This document shows, one piece after another, positions 42,659-51,837 of a stretch of 57,693 bases of DNA. Position 1 is the stretch's first letter, and each line of letters begins with the position of its first letter. Origin of the DNA: Pelolinea sp. GTDB lineage: Bacteria; Chloroflexota; Anaerolineae; Anaerolineales; Anaerolineaceae. The translations under genes were made by a program, and so were the position numbers. Under the pieces are notes generated by a model. It was given only the letters and a program-made list of their open reading frames with translations. It searched no databases and was not told the origin of the DNA. Location: the NCBI GenBank assembly GCA_030692365.1, contig JAUYCC010000102.1, forward strand, positions 1 to 57,693, in the 5' to 3' direction.

Positions 42659-43886
42659 TCTGGGATGAGGGAGCAGGTTTCCAGGCAGCCATCATCACCG
42701 CCGCCAGCCCGGCCAATACCGCTCCAAAGAGAAAGGGCGCCGAAGGCCCAAACCCCTGCCATCCCCCCACTCCCTGCCACAGGATGCCCGCTATGAGTGA
42801 GGCGGGAAAATCAATGATGCCCAGAATCGCGTTATAAGTTCCATAAGCCGTACCGCGTAATTCCGCGGGTACCAGGTCGGCCACCATGGCTTTCGCGGTG
42901 CCGTAGGCCATGCCATAATACAGGCCATAGACAACATAAAGCGCCCACACCTGCCAGCCCGCACTTACGAACCCAAATCCCAAATAAACCAGCGCGTAAA
43001 ACACCCATCCCCCGATGATGAGCATGCGCCGGTCTATCTTGTCAGAGAGCTTGCCGGCCGGCGTTGAAACCAGTGTGTACACCAGGTTGAAAACCGCCAG
43101 CATGCCCAAAATGCCCAGCACACTCACGCCGCGCTCCTGCGCCCTCAGTACCAAAAATGCATCGGACGAGTTGCCCAGGTCAAACAAGCCTACAATGAGC
43201 ATGAAAATCATAAATTGCTTGCCTAAAGATTTAAAGGCGAATTTTGGTGGTTTGGCGCTTCCCTTGACCTTCACATCCACCACGCCCACTGTCAACGCTA
43301 TTACCGCCAGGAAGGCCGGAACCAGGCTTACCAGCACGATCAGGCGGAAGGTGTCCATCCCCAATGCTACAGCTGAAGATTGCGCCGCCCAAACCAGTCC
43401 GAATGCGATCAACAGCCCCACCATTGCCCCGGCGGTATCTGCCGCGCGGTGGAACCCGAAAGCCATCCCGCGCTGTTCTTCACTGATCGAATCCGCCACC
43501 AGTGCGTCGCGCGGCGCGGTGCGAATGCCTTTACCCACACGGTCTGCCCAACGCACCCCCGCTACCCAGCCCCAGGTGTTGGCAAAATAAAAGAAAGGTT
43601 TTGCCAGAGCGGAAATGCCATAACCCGCCACCGCCAGCCATTTGCGCGTATGCAATTTATCCGACAACCAGCCGGAGAAGAGCTTTAAAATGCTAGCTGT
43701 TGATTCCGCTACACCTTCTATCAAGCCGATAATATTAGTTTTAATTCCCAGAACATTGGACAGGAACAGTGGGATGAGGTTGATAACCATCTCGCTGGAA
43801 ATGTCCATGAAAAAACTGGTGAAGCTGACCACCCAGATATTGCGCGGGAGATCTTTTATTGTTACTTTTTTCGTTTCTTCTGCCAT
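42648..43886 (-). CDS. MFS transporter
   Basis: A 412-residue carrier with twelve expected membrane segments. VSFTSFFMDISSEMVINLIPLFLSNVLG, LSDKLHTRKWLAVAGY and RADRVGKGIRTAPRDALVADS are MFS motifs (the GKGIRTAPRDALV stretch is known from the YbfB/MFS_1-like group). Substrate unknown. The final residues (PAPSSQTSP) are encoded by a dispersed palindrome inserted at the gene's end. It lies 2 bases after the PadR gene. Confidence 0.92.
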   Translation of the reverse strand: MAEETKKVTIKDLPRNIWVVSFTSFFMDISSEMVINLIPLFLSNVLGIKTNIIGLIEGVAESTASILKLFSGWLSDKLHTRKWLAVAGYGISALAKPFFYFANTWGWVAGVRWADRVGKGIRTAPRDALVADSISEEQRGMAFGFHRAADTAGAMVGLLIAFGLVWAAQSSAVALGMDTFRLIVLVSLVPAFLAVIALTVGVVDVKVKGSAKPPKFAFKSLGKQFMIFMLIVGLFDLGNSSDAFLVLRAQERGVSVLGILGMLAVFNLVYTLVSTPAGKLSDKIDRRMLIIGGWVFYALVYLGFGFVSAGWQVWALYVVYGLYYGMAYGTAKAMVADLVPAELRGTAYGTYNAILGIIDFPASLIAGILWQGVGGWQGFGPSAPFLFGAVLAGLAAVMMAAWKPAPSSQTSP

Positions 43887-43888
43887 AT

Positions 43889-44200
43889 CTACTCCTCATT
43901 AATTTCATTAATTAGTTCCGCTGCCTGCTTCCGCGCTCCTTTAAGTATTTGCTCGCCATGTGAAGTAATTTTGTAACAGCGTCGAGCTTTTCCGTCCACC
44001 ACTTCTTTCAAACTTGCCAACAATCCTTTTTCCTCTAAAGCATGTAAAATCGGGTAAAGCGTGCCCGGCCCCACCGCGTAGCCGTGCCTGGCTAATTCCT
44101 TCATCAATTCCACCCCATACACTGGTGCTTTTCGTGCATGGTAGAGGACGTGAATGCGGATGAAACCCAGGTAAAAATCTCGTAATAAATTAACAGTCAT
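43889..44200 (-). CDS. PadR family transcription regulator
   Basis: A 103-residue winged-helix protein (LYHARKAPVYGVELMKELARHGYAVGPGTLYPILHALEEKGLL, RRCYKITSHGEQIL), the minimal PadR type without an extra dimer domain. It overlaps the MFS operon start, so it most likely controls it together with itself. A palindrome lies just upstream. Confidence 0.9.
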   Translation of the reverse strand: MTVNLLRDFYLGFIRIHVLYHARKAPVYGVELMKELARHGYAVGPGTLYPILHALEEKGLLASLKEVVDGKARRCYKITSHGEQILKGARKQAAELINEINEE

Positions 44201-44211
44201 TAACGTTTATC

Positions 44212-44230
44212 AATATCGCTTTGCGATATT
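44212..44230. promoter_or_regulatory. candidate PadR operator
   Basis: AATATCGC, TTT, GCGATATT: a perfect 8-bp inverted repeat 11 bases upstream of the PadR start, between it and the divergent holin-like gene. Position and symmetry suggest an autoregulatory site. Confidence 0.6.
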
Positions 44231-44320
44231 ATAATAATTATCTCAAAACCGTCAACTTATGTTAGTTTGATTGAGATAATCCGTTATACTAAAAATGAAA
44301 TTTGTCAATTGGAGGTTCGA

Positions 44321-44707
44321 ATGAAATTATTAATCCGTTGGATCATTTCCGCCCTGGCTTTGTTTGCCGCCGCGTATTTTGTGCCCGGGATCCGTGTTGA
44401 AGGCACTTACGCCTGGACAGTTTATGTATTGATGGCGGTCATCCTTGGCTTGGTCAACGCCCTGGTGCGCCCCATCCTGCGCCTGCTTTCCTGCCCTTTC
44501 ATCATCCTGACTCTGGGTTTATTCCTCTTGCTTATCAACGGCGTATCTTTTCTTATCGCTGCGCGGGTGGCTGAAGCACTGGGAATCGGTTTCTATGTGG
44601 ACGGATTCATTGCGGCTTTTCTGGGCGCGCTGGTGGTGAGTGTGGTCACCTTCGTCCTTAACCTTTTTGTGAAGGACAAGGCTGAGAAAGCTAATTTAAC
44701 AAAATAA
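44321..44707 (+). CDS. phage holin family 4 (DUF360) membrane protein
   Basis: A 128-residue protein of four membrane helices (LLIRWIISALALFAAAYFVPGIRVEG, YVLMAVILGLVNALVRPILRLLSCPFIILTLGLFLLLINGVSFLIA). It matches the Phage_holin_4_2 (YvlD-like) family, which in most bacteria is not phage-borne. GGAGG lies 8 bases before the chosen ATG. Confidence 0.85.
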   Translation: MKLLIRWIISALALFAAAYFVPGIRVEGTYAWTVYVLMAVILGLVNALVRPILRLLSCPFIILTLGLFLLLINGVSFLIAARVAEALGIGFYVDGFIAAFLGALVVSVVTFVLNLFVKDKAEKANLTK

Positions 44708-44723
44708 GTCCTGTTACCCTAGT

Positions 44724-45575
44724 CTATTCATCCAGGTACACAACCATATTTCCCAGCACTGACCAGGAGCGTTCAAAATATTCTGTGGGAATATCAAAAA
44801 ACTTGCTGTTGTTCATATAACGGAGGGATGTCTCGTTATTCCCGGTTATTATCACCACGTGCTCATACGGCGCGGTGAAGACTTTGTTCCCCGCCTTGTC
44901 AGTGTATTCATAAGGTGCGCTCCAGGTGCAGTTGGCCACCACCCAGGCAATCACCGGCTTATCTGCCGCAATCTGTTCCTTAAGCTCTCGTGTGGTAAAA
45001 CTTTTCATACCCACCGCGTTCATTCCGTATAACTCGCTTAACACCTGCGCCACCGGTCCGGCGTGCACGCCGTAGGCATAGGGCGGCACCTGCCCCTAGG
45101 GACCGTTGACATCGCCCACAAAACCCAGGTCAGGGTTATCAGATATGGGCAGGCGTACCTGGAAAGCAAACTCGTTCACCTCTACGCCAAAATACTTCGC
45201 CCAGTCATCTGCCGCCGAGGCTTCGCAGCCAATCGGGAAAAATTGCCGGTGGCCAAGAATATTCCAGATGTAATGGGATTCAGGAAGCTCACCGGTTTGC
45301 GAGTTATCCATGGCTGTATTCGGCTCCGCTTTCCCCTGGGGTGGCGGCGCCTGGGTGACTTCCACGGAATGCTGCTCACCAGGGGCGGTAAATCCCCATT
45401 CCAGCTGTGGGGTTTTGGCTGCTTCCAACGTGAAAGCCTCAAGTGTTCTGGCAATCATATCAGCCATTATTTCTTCAGCAATCCGGGGTATGGATGCGTC
45501 TGTGGTTTGAGGTTTATATCCGCATGAACTTAGCAACGCGGCAGCCAAAACGAGAGTAATAAGTTTTTTCTTCAC
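44724..45575 (-). pseudogene. secreted lipoprotein, C39-like peptidase, interrupted by UAG
   Basis: The first 159 codons encode a lipoprotein (signal to LLSSCG) with a domain ending GFVGDVNGP. TAG (45098-45096) follows, and the same frame continues for another 123 codons (QVPPYAYGVHAGPVAQVLSELYG, KPVIAWVVANCTW, EHVVIITGNN). The expected C39_2-type peptidase has Trp after NGP (NGPWGQ), so TGG probably became TAG. The whole coding length (283 residues) and the active-site segments are intact apart from this. Read-through, suppression or assembly error are alternatives. Confidence 0.8.
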
Positions 45576-45584
45576 AATCAGAAA

Positions 45585-47123
45585 TTAAATCCCGGAGATA
45601 AAAGTATCGGTACGCGGCAGGGTCTGCACCTGGATGGCAGCCTCGCCCCCCACCGGGCAATGGTATTCACACACGCCGCATCCAATGCACAAATCACGTA
45701 AAACATGTGGGCGAAATATTGTCATGGACTGACCGTCTTTTGATGGAATTTTGACTTCTTCCAAAATAATGGCTTTTTCAGGCAGCGGACACATCTCCTC
45801 GCAGACACTGCACAAAGTATCATACGCCCAGGGCAGACAGCGGTCGGTGTTAATGGATGCCAGCCCTATTGGAGTTTTTTGTTTAACTTCTTTGGAAATT
45901 GGCGGGATTGCACCTGTTGGGCAGGTGCGGATGCAGGCGTCGCAGCTAAAACTGCAATATCCCAGCCGCGGAACCAACCTCGGTGTGAACAGATTCTGCC
46001 AACCGCCTTCAACCAGGCTGGGTTGAAGCCCCTGTGTCGGGCAGACCCGCACGCATTCACCGCAGCGCATGCACACCGCAGTGAAATCGGTCAGGGTAGC
46101 TCCCGGCGGTCGGATCAGACGCGCGGGATTGCGCCTGCGAATGGGCTCAATACCTGCCAACGCCACACCGCCCAAGGCGCCTGCCACAGCCAGGATGACC
46201 TGACGCCTTTGAGGGTCATAATCCTGTGATTTCGCGGGTTTCCATAATGGGGAATGGCTCTTAAATGCGATCGCGTCAACCGGACATTCGGCTAAGCAGT
46301 CACAACACACCGTACACTCTGCCGGGTCACTGGCATACCCTTTGTTTGCGTCGATTGTCCCGGTTGGACATATCTTCTTACACCGGTCGCAGGAAATACA
46401 ATCCTCGGTGACCTCGCGCCTGACAACCGCAAATCTGGATACAAGCCCCAGAAATCCGCCCAACGGGCACAGGTACCTGCACCAAAACTTTTCGGCTATC
46501 CGATTTAGCGCAATCACAATTGCGAAGAAAAGAAAAACGGGTAAAGATGCAATAAAAACCGAGTCAATCCCTTGAAATAGCGGGAGGAGCGCGTTTGCAT
46601 TAACCGTGTCTAATACCAACCAAAGGAATTCAAATCGGTATAAAAATCCTTCGAGCCCGTAAACCAGAAAGCGCAAACCGGGCCATAAGGTTGTGGTCAT
46701 GGTGCGCGTAAGTAAGGATATCGGATCCAGAAATGCCGCGCTCTGGTTACCCAGTATGGCCGCAAAAATTAAAACGAAAAAGAGCAAGAATTTGACAACC
46801 CGCCATTTGTCCGTAACATTGCCTTTGGCGGATTTCGGCGTTAACCATTCAAGCAGCGACCCAAAAGGGCAAACCCACCCACACCAAACACGTCCAAACA
46901 GCAGCGCTGCAGCGATGGTGATTAGCGAATAAAGCAACCCAGCCTTTATCGCCCTTCCGGCTAACATGGCGGTAGCCGCGATCAAAGGGTCAAAACGGTA
47001 AAAAAGGTCGCTCGGCAGCGGCGACTGCCCCAGATAAACCGCCTGCACAAATAGCACCATGAATAAACCGAAGGAGGCAACTTGCGTAATCTGCTTTATC
47101 CGGCGAATGGTCTTTGCTTTCAA
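45585..47123 (-). CDS. NapH/NapG-like membrane polyferredoxin
   Basis: A 512-residue membrane protein. The N-half has five or six helices and the NapH/MauN-type GRVWCGWVCPFGSLLEWL and FWCRYLCPLGGFLGLV motifs. The C-half carries several ferredoxin sites: CISCDRCKKICPTG, CTVCCDCLAECPVD, CMRCGECVRVCPTQ, CDACIRTCPTGA, CSVCEEMCPLPE, CIGCGVCEYHCPVG. The C-half includes an LAVAGALGGVAL helix before the last motifs. It likely moves electrons between the membrane and a periplasmic partner. It overlaps the DUF362 lipoprotein gene, so the two work together. Confidence 0.9.
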   Translation of the reverse strand: MKAKTIRRIKQITQVASFGLFMVLFVQAVYLGQSPLPSDLFYRFDPLIAATAMLAGRAIKAGLLYSLITIAAALLFGRVWCGWVCPFGSLLEWLTPKSAKGNVTDKWRVVKFLLFFVLIFAAILGNQSAAFLDPISLLTRTMTTTLWPGLRFLVYGLEGFLYRFEFLWLVLDTVNANALLPLFQGIDSVFIASLPVFLFFAIVIALNRIAEKFWCRYLCPLGGFLGLVSRFAVVRREVTEDCISCDRCKKICPTGTIDANKGYASDPAECTVCCDCLAECPVDAIAFKSHSPLWKPAKSQDYDPQRRQVILAVAGALGGVALAGIEPIRRRNPARLIRPPGATLTDFTAVCMRCGECVRVCPTQGLQPSLVEGGWQNLFTPRLVPRLGYCSFSCDACIRTCPTGAIPPISKEVKQKTPIGLASINTDRCLPWAYDTLCSVCEEMCPLPEKAIILEEVKIPSKDGQSMTIFRPHVLRDLCIGCGVCEYHCPVGGEAAIQVQTLPRTDTFISGI

Positions 47124-48127
47124 ACAGAGATTTCCTCGATCTTGATTGAAGTGAGATCTAACGTACCCAGACCCATCTCGGCGGCTGCCTTAATATAGCC
47201 AATATCATTTCCCTTCATGCCAAACAGGGTGGCGCTGTAAGCGTCAGCGGCTACAATATCCGCGCTGGCAATAACTGTGTTTAGCTGCTTGACATCATCC
47301 AGGTTTCCGCCTGTTGGTCCATTTCTCATCAGGATTCTTACAGCATCCACAACCGTTAGAGCAGGTTTGATCCGGCTGACAAGATCGGCAATGCGTTGGT
47401 GAATATTCGTGTGAATCTGCCCGCGGTTGAGAACTGTTCCCATGAGATTCTTCGCACCCAGGGTTAACCCGGTTGTCCCATGATTTTTCGCGATTGGTAC
47501 GTCAATCACCACATCAGCGTCCAGGATATCTTTATAAAAATCCCATTCTTTAATATCAAGGCCATTCGGAATTTCTGCTTTGCGAAATTTATTCTGGTTC
47601 ATCACTTCCATCTCACCGCCAGCGGCATTAACCGCATCTTTAATGCCGCTGCGCTTGTACGCGCTTTGGGCTGTCCCTCCAAACGGGTTATCCATCACAC
47701 GCACCCGCGCAGCGCCGGCGGTAAACGCCAGACTGACCAGTGCAGCCACCACAATGGGATTGGTCGTTGCAGCATATTCATAGGTATAGTAATCCGTGCA
47801 GATGTTCGGCTTAATGATCACATCCGCTCCGCTCTTAACAAACCGTTCTATGCCGCCTATTGCTGCAATTGCCCTGCGTGTAATTTCTGCCACATCTTCA
47901 CCGCGCGCTACAGATAGGTACGCGGCTCCATTGGCGGGTTCAATGGTTTGGGTAGATTTAACATCCGGTGTGTTGGTTGCTTGAGGTGTTTCAGGATTCA
48001 CTTCTGAGAAGGGAGTTGGCAGGGATTTGGTTGATTTATTGGCGCATCCCGCCAGGTAAAGACCCGCGCCCGCTATTCCCGCTTTTTTAAGAAAGTCCCG
48101 CCGATTGAGCGCTTTTTCGTCTGACAT
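47120..48127 (-). CDS. Tat-exported DUF362 lipoprotein
   Basis: A 335-residue extracytoplasmic protein. NRRDFLKKAGIAGAGLYLAGC is a Tat signal followed by a lipobox. The mature part is DUF362 (VIIKPNICTDYYTYEYAATTNPIVVAALVSLAF, VDVPIAKNHGTTGLTLGAKNLMGTVL). It lacks the ferredoxin insert seen in the cytoplasmic DUF362 protein of this window. It is co-transcribed with the NapH/G-like polyferredoxin, which may deliver electrons to it. I chose the ATG with AAGGAAAAAAG upstream. Confidence 0.9.
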   Translation of the reverse strand: MSDEKALNRRDFLKKAGIAGAGLYLAGCANKSTKSLPTPFSEVNPETPQATNTPDVKSTQTIEPANGAAYLSVARGEDVAEITRRAIAAIGGIERFVKSGADVIIKPNICTDYYTYEYAATTNPIVVAALVSLAFTAGAARVRVMDNPFGGTAQSAYKRSGIKDAVNAAGGEMEVMNQNKFRKAEIPNGLDIKEWDFYKDILDADVVIDVPIAKNHGTTGLTLGAKNLMGTVLNRGQIHTNIHQRIADLVSRIKPALTVVDAVRILMRNGPTGGNLDDVKQLNTVIASADIVAADAYSATLFGMKGNDIGYIKAAAEMGLGTLDLTSIKIEEISV

Positions 48128-48209
48128 TTCTTTTTTCCTTATAAATAACACAATATATACAATCCCCTAAATACTATCAATATTGTATCATTTCAAGATT
48201 TTGGATTTT

Positions 48210-49340
48210 TCAGAAAAACAGGCGGTACACCTGATAGCGCTTGTAAACCTTCGCGCCGGCGCGTTCAGCCAGTTGGGGCGTGCGCGGGTTATCATCCGAG
48301 GTCAGCGACATATCCACCCAGTCATACCCCTTGGCTGCCAGCCTTTCAGCCATTTCCGAGAACATCAAAATAGCAACACCAGTACCCCAGTATTCAGGCA
48401 GTACCAGAACACTTTTGATGGAAGCGCTCTTGATGGGTTTTTTGGAGTACCACCAGGCTTTCATGTAATCCCAGGGGTAACGCAGGCCGTTGGCGTGAAT
48501 AAGAACTTCATTGAAGTTCGGGATCGCCGGGAAGAACCCGATCGTTTTTCCATCCAGCTCCGCGAAAAGGATCAGGTTGGCATCTGCCAGCTTGACAAAC
48601 GGCGCCATTAATTCCTGCAGCGCCTCACGCTGCCAGGGCGCGAACCCGGGCAAATGCTGAAGACAGGGGTTGATCAGTTCATATACCCGGTCAACCTCTT
48701 CCTTCCAGCGGGCCAGGTCAGCGCCGCGGATGACAAATCCCTTGCGTTCCCGTACGCGTCTTGCAAACTGCTTAATTTCCTCCAGGCTTTCCAGGTCGCT
48801 GTTTAATTCGCGCGTAAAGGCCAGGTTGGATCCGCGCGCGGGCTTGAATCCATAATCTTCCAGTATTCCGACATAATACTCCGGGGTATGGCCGCACAGG
48901 ATGGCCGGCGGGCGGTCGCGCCCTTCCAGGAGAATACCGTAACCATCCTCATAATCCAGGTTGAACGGCCCGTGCAGGCTTTTCAGCCCATGCTTTAAAG
49001 CCCATCCTTTTACAAAATCCAGCAGCGCGAAAGCTACTGTGCGGTCATTGATGAATTCGAAAAAACCAAACACGCAATCATTCAGGCTTACCGCTGCGTT
49101 GGCCTTGTAATCAATAGCCGCACAGATGGTGCCGACCGGTTTTCTGTCCCGCCAGGCTATAAAGAATTCCGCCATACCGCGCTGAAAAAACACCCCTTTC
49201 TCCGGGTCAACCGCTTTGTAGCGGTCAGCCAGGATGGGCGGCACCCACAGCGGATCATCTTTGTAAATTTTCCAGGGAAAGGTCAAAAAGGTGCGCAACT
49301 CGCGTCTGGTCTCTACTTTGCGGATGGTGATATCGTTCAT
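48210..49340 (-). CDS. GNAT-like N-acetyltransferase-fold protein
   Basis: A 376-residue soluble protein with an N-terminal half of unknown type (MNDITIRKVETRRELRTFLTFPWKIYKDDPLWVPPI) and a C-terminal GNAT-type segment (VLVLPEYWGTGVAILMFSEMAERLAAKGYDWVDMSLTSDDNPRTPQLAERAGAKVYKRYQVYR). Similar proteins (YghO-like) are found beside sugar transporters. It overlaps the GPH transporter by 4 bases. Confidence 0.8.
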   Translation of the reverse strand: MNDITIRKVETRRELRTFLTFPWKIYKDDPLWVPPILADRYKAVDPEKGVFFQRGMAEFFIAWRDRKPVGTICAAIDYKANAAVSLNDCVFGFFEFINDRTVAFALLDFVKGWALKHGLKSLHGPFNLDYEDGYGILLEGRDRPPAILCGHTPEYYVGILEDYGFKPARGSNLAFTRELNSDLESLEEIKQFARRVRERKGFVIRGADLARWKEEVDRVYELINPCLQHLPGFAPWQREALQELMAPFVKLADANLILFAELDGKTIGFFPAIPNFNEVLIHANGLRYPWDYMKAWWYSKKPIKSASIKSVLVLPEYWGTGVAILMFSEMAERLAAKGYDWVDMSLTSDDNPRTPQLAERAGAKVYKRYQVYRLFF

Positions 49341-50710
49341 GGCTGGCTCTTTTCCCGCCGTTCTTCCAACTCTTTAACGATGCTGGAGAACTGCGCGCGC
49401 TCCAGTGGATATTTGATTGCAAAGATAATACTGATGGTTAAGAATACCGCCGGAACCGGACCGACTAACAGCCTGATTCCCAAAAGAGCGCTGGCCGGCT
49501 GCTGCGCCGCGTTGGGTATATATCCGGTCACATCCAGCATCACTGCCGTAAGGGGGATGGCAATAGAAGAAGCAATTTTTCCCATCAGGGTCACCAGGCT
49601 GTAGAACATACCTTCATGGCGTTCTCCGGTTATATATTCATCCCACTCAATGGCATCCGGCAGGATCGCCCAGGGCAGCACATGCGCCGCGCTGACGCCA
49701 ATGCCGGCCATAATGCAAAGGAAAACCAGCACCGGCATCGACACCAGTGGTCCAACAGTGATCAATAAAATTTGAGCTACCGCCCAAAACGCCACGCCAT
49801 ATGCGTAAGCCAGGCGTTTGTTCAATTTTCGTGAAGCAAAATCCCAGAAAGGCAAAGCGATGATGGCGGTCACAAAGATCAAGGCCATGATGATATCGCT
49901 CATGCCTTCGAGCTTAAGCACATACTTGATAAAGAAAAGCAGGATCGTCTGAAGGATATCCATGCAAACCCAGGTAAGCAGGTAAATTACCGCGCCGAAA
50001 ATAAATGGTTTGTTTTTAAAAGCAGCTTTCAGAGAATCAAGGAATTTGGGTTTTTCCTGGGCAGCAAACACTTCTTTTTCTTTGGTATTGAAAAAGACCA
50101 GGAAGAGTGGCAGCGCACTGCCCAAGCCGAATATAACCGCCATCAGCAGCACCTTGCCCGCGTTAGCCGGAGTAAAGGTTCCGACAATCATTAAAGGGAT
50201 AGTAAACGCGAGCAGGCTGCCGAGGATGGAAAAGAACATACGGTAGGAAGTAAGCGAGGTGCGTTCATCATAGTCTTCGGTGAGTTCCGGGGTGAGAGCG
50301 AAATAGGGCATATAAACAAAGGTTGCTGCCGCGTCAAAAATCACATAAGCGGCCGCGTAATACACCGCCAGCGCAACCTGGCTTTCAAAAGGCGGTCGGT
50401 ACCACATGAGGATAAAAGCCAGGGCATATGGCAGCGCGCCAAATAAAAGGAAAGGCCGCCTGCGCCCCCATTTAGATCGTGTCCGGTCCGACAGGTGACC
50501 GATGAGCGGGTCGTTGATATAGTCCCAGGTACGCCCGATTAAAATAGCGATGCCTGCCACCGCGGGTTTAATCCCCACCACATCTGTAAGAAAGAACAGG
50601 AAATAAGCGCCGATGATGGTGCCTACCAGGCTGAACCCCAAATCGCCCGACCCGTAAATAAACTTGGTCAAACGGGAAAGTTTTTGGCTCAAAGTAAACC
50701 TCTCCGACAA
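49337..50710 (-). CDS. GPH/MFS sugar:cation symporter-like transporter
   Basis: A 457-residue carrier with twelve predicted helices (LSRLTKFIYGSGDLGFSLVGTIIGAYFLFFLTDV, LIGHLSDRTRSKWGRRRPFLLFGALPYALAFIL). The RSKWGRRRPF loop and starting motif mark the glycoside-pentoside-hexuronide family. Substrate unknown. The gene overlaps the acetyltransferase-like gene downstream. Confidence 0.92.
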   Translation of the reverse strand: MSERFTLSQKLSRLTKFIYGSGDLGFSLVGTIIGAYFLFFLTDVVGIKPAVAGIAILIGRTWDYINDPLIGHLSDRTRSKWGRRRPFLLFGALPYALAFILMWYRPPFESQVALAVYYAAAYVIFDAAATFVYMPYFALTPELTEDYDERTSLTSYRMFFSILGSLLAFTIPLMIVGTFTPANAGKVLLMAVIFGLGSALPLFLVFFNTKEKEVFAAQEKPKFLDSLKAAFKNKPFIFGAVIYLLTWVCMDILQTILLFFIKYVLKLEGMSDIIMALIFVTAIIALPFWDFASRKLNKRLAYAYGVAFWAVAQILLITVGPLVSMPVLVFLCIMAGIGVSAAHVLPWAILPDAIEWDEYITGERHEGMFYSLVTLMGKIASSIAIPLTAVMLDVTGYIPNAAQQPASALLGIRLLVGPVPAVFLTISIIFAIKYPLERAQFSSIVKELEERREKSQP

Positions 50711-50970
50711 AGTATTTCAGTGATTTTATCAAAAAAGAAATTTTGCTTTGAATTTGAAGCCACTTTTGAAGCCCACCCCCTGTTTTAATTTATAGTGTTG
50801 AGGTTATGGATCAACGCCCTCCGAACCATCACCTCACCCCTAGGTGCCCTGCCCCCTTCCCCTTTAAGGGGGCAGGAGTGTCTAAATAGACAAAACAAAA
50901 AAATAATTGTTGGTTTTTTCATCTGATCGCTGCGGCCGTGGTCGAAAGGAGAAGTTTTTTATTTCTTAAC
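50711..50970. repeat. intergenic region with GC-run palindrome
   Basis: CTGCCCCCTT, loop CCCCTTT, AAGGGGGCAG (50849-50875), a perfect 10-bp stem, sits in a 260-base gap. A weak promoter-like pair TTGAAG and TATAGT with a 19-base spacer precedes it near 50774-50805. It is upstream of the DUF5317/small-protein operon, so may control it. Nothing else recognised. Confidence 0.45.
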
Positions 50971-51558
50971 ATGATCCTTCTCATCGCTGTCGCCCTGGGA
51001 CTTGCCAGTGGATTTTTACGAGCCAAGTTATCCGGCAGACCATATCAGTCTGTTGAGGTCAGATATGTCTGGTTGGTTTTTGCTGCATATTTGCCGCAAT
51101 TTTTTGCGTTCTACCTGCCTGCAACGCGTTCGACTTTTCCGGATAGCTGGGTGCCGGTTGTCCTGATCGGATCACAAATATTGCTGCTACTTTTTACCTG
51201 GTTGAACCGCAAGTTACCCGGATTCTGGCTACTCGGGTTGGGCTTGCTGGCAAATTTCTTGGTGATCAGCCTGAACGGTGGACTGATGCCTCTGATGCCT
51301 GAAAACGCCGCCAGGCTTTTACCCGCGGGGAGCCCGGTTTCACTGCAATTGGGAGAACGCGTGGGGTTTGGAAAAGATATTCTACTCGAAAAAGCGGATA
51401 CCCGGCTTTGGTTGCTTGGGGATGTGTTCTTGCTTCCGGAGATTTTCAGGTATCCACTCGCTTTCAGCATTGGTGATATATTAATCAGTACGGGGGCATT
51501 CTGGCTGCTTTGGAAGCTGGGCAGCCCCCGCCAACTTTCCCAGGAGGTATTACCATGA
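50971..51558 (+). CDS. DUF5317 membrane protein
   Basis: A 195-residue membrane protein with about five or six helices (MILLIAVALGLASGFLRAKL, VWLVFAAYLPQFFAFYLP, VVLIGSQILLLLFTWL, WLLGLGLLANFLVIS). The MILLIAxALGLxxGxLR start and LNGGLMPLMPENA loop are typical of the DUF5317 family, which is frequent in Chloroflexota and clostridia and has no known function. I chose ATG 50971 over GTG 50938. Its stop codon overlaps the start of the first small gene (ATGA). Confidence 0.8.
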   Translation: MILLIAVALGLASGFLRAKLSGRPYQSVEVRYVWLVFAAYLPQFFAFYLPATRSTFPDSWVPVVLIGSQILLLLFTWLNRKLPGFWLLGLGLLANFLVISLNGGLMPLMPENAARLLPAGSPVSLQLGERVGFGKDILLEKADTRLWLLGDVFLLPEIFRYPLAFSIGDILISTGAFWLLWKLGSPRQLSQEVLP

Positions 51559-51803
51559 TTAAACCCAATAGTTCCACCCATAACGCGCAGAATCCTTTGA
51601 AGAACCAGGAGCTGAGCCGCATCCTTTCGGCAGCTGTGGTCAACAGCCACTTCCGCTCCATGCTGCTGAGCGACCCGATTTCGGCTATTGCCAGCGGGTA
51701 TTCCGGCGAAATTTTTTCACTGGGCGCGAAAGAACAGGAAAGGCTTGGGTCCATCCGCGCCAGCAGCCTGGCGGATTTTGCCGTTCAATTATCTGCGGTC
51801 TAA
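51555..51803 (+). CDS. small 82-residue protein, family A copy 1 (RiPP-leader/Os1348-like)
   Basis: One of three 82-residue sisters. Shared core with the others: SRILSAAVVNSHFR, then LLSDPISAIASGYSGE, then a C-terminal IRASSLADFAVQLSAV. The N-terminal 20 residues vary. The pattern (short helix with VV or VI-N, a DP-x-x-A, and an end with SL-x-x-FA-x-QL) is reminiscent of the Os1348/NHLP-type leader families, so it may be a RiPP precursor-like or a regulatory small protein. Function not known. Translationally coupled to the DUF5317 gene. Confidence 0.75.
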   Translation: MIKPNSSTHNAQNPLKNQELSRILSAAVVNSHFRSMLLSDPISAIASGYSGEIFSLGAKEQERLGSIRASSLADFAVQLSAV

Positions 51804-51837
51804 AAATAATAACGAAATAAATACAGGAGAAATTGAA

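Noticed and set aside
44321-44707. Prophage signal from the holin-type protein
   Set aside because: No other phage genes are nearby; this family is a widespread cellular membrane protein.
45096-45098. UAG read as pyrrolysine
   Set aside because: No pylT/pylS genes are seen and the aligned residue is Trp (TGG to TAG), so a mutation or error is simpler.
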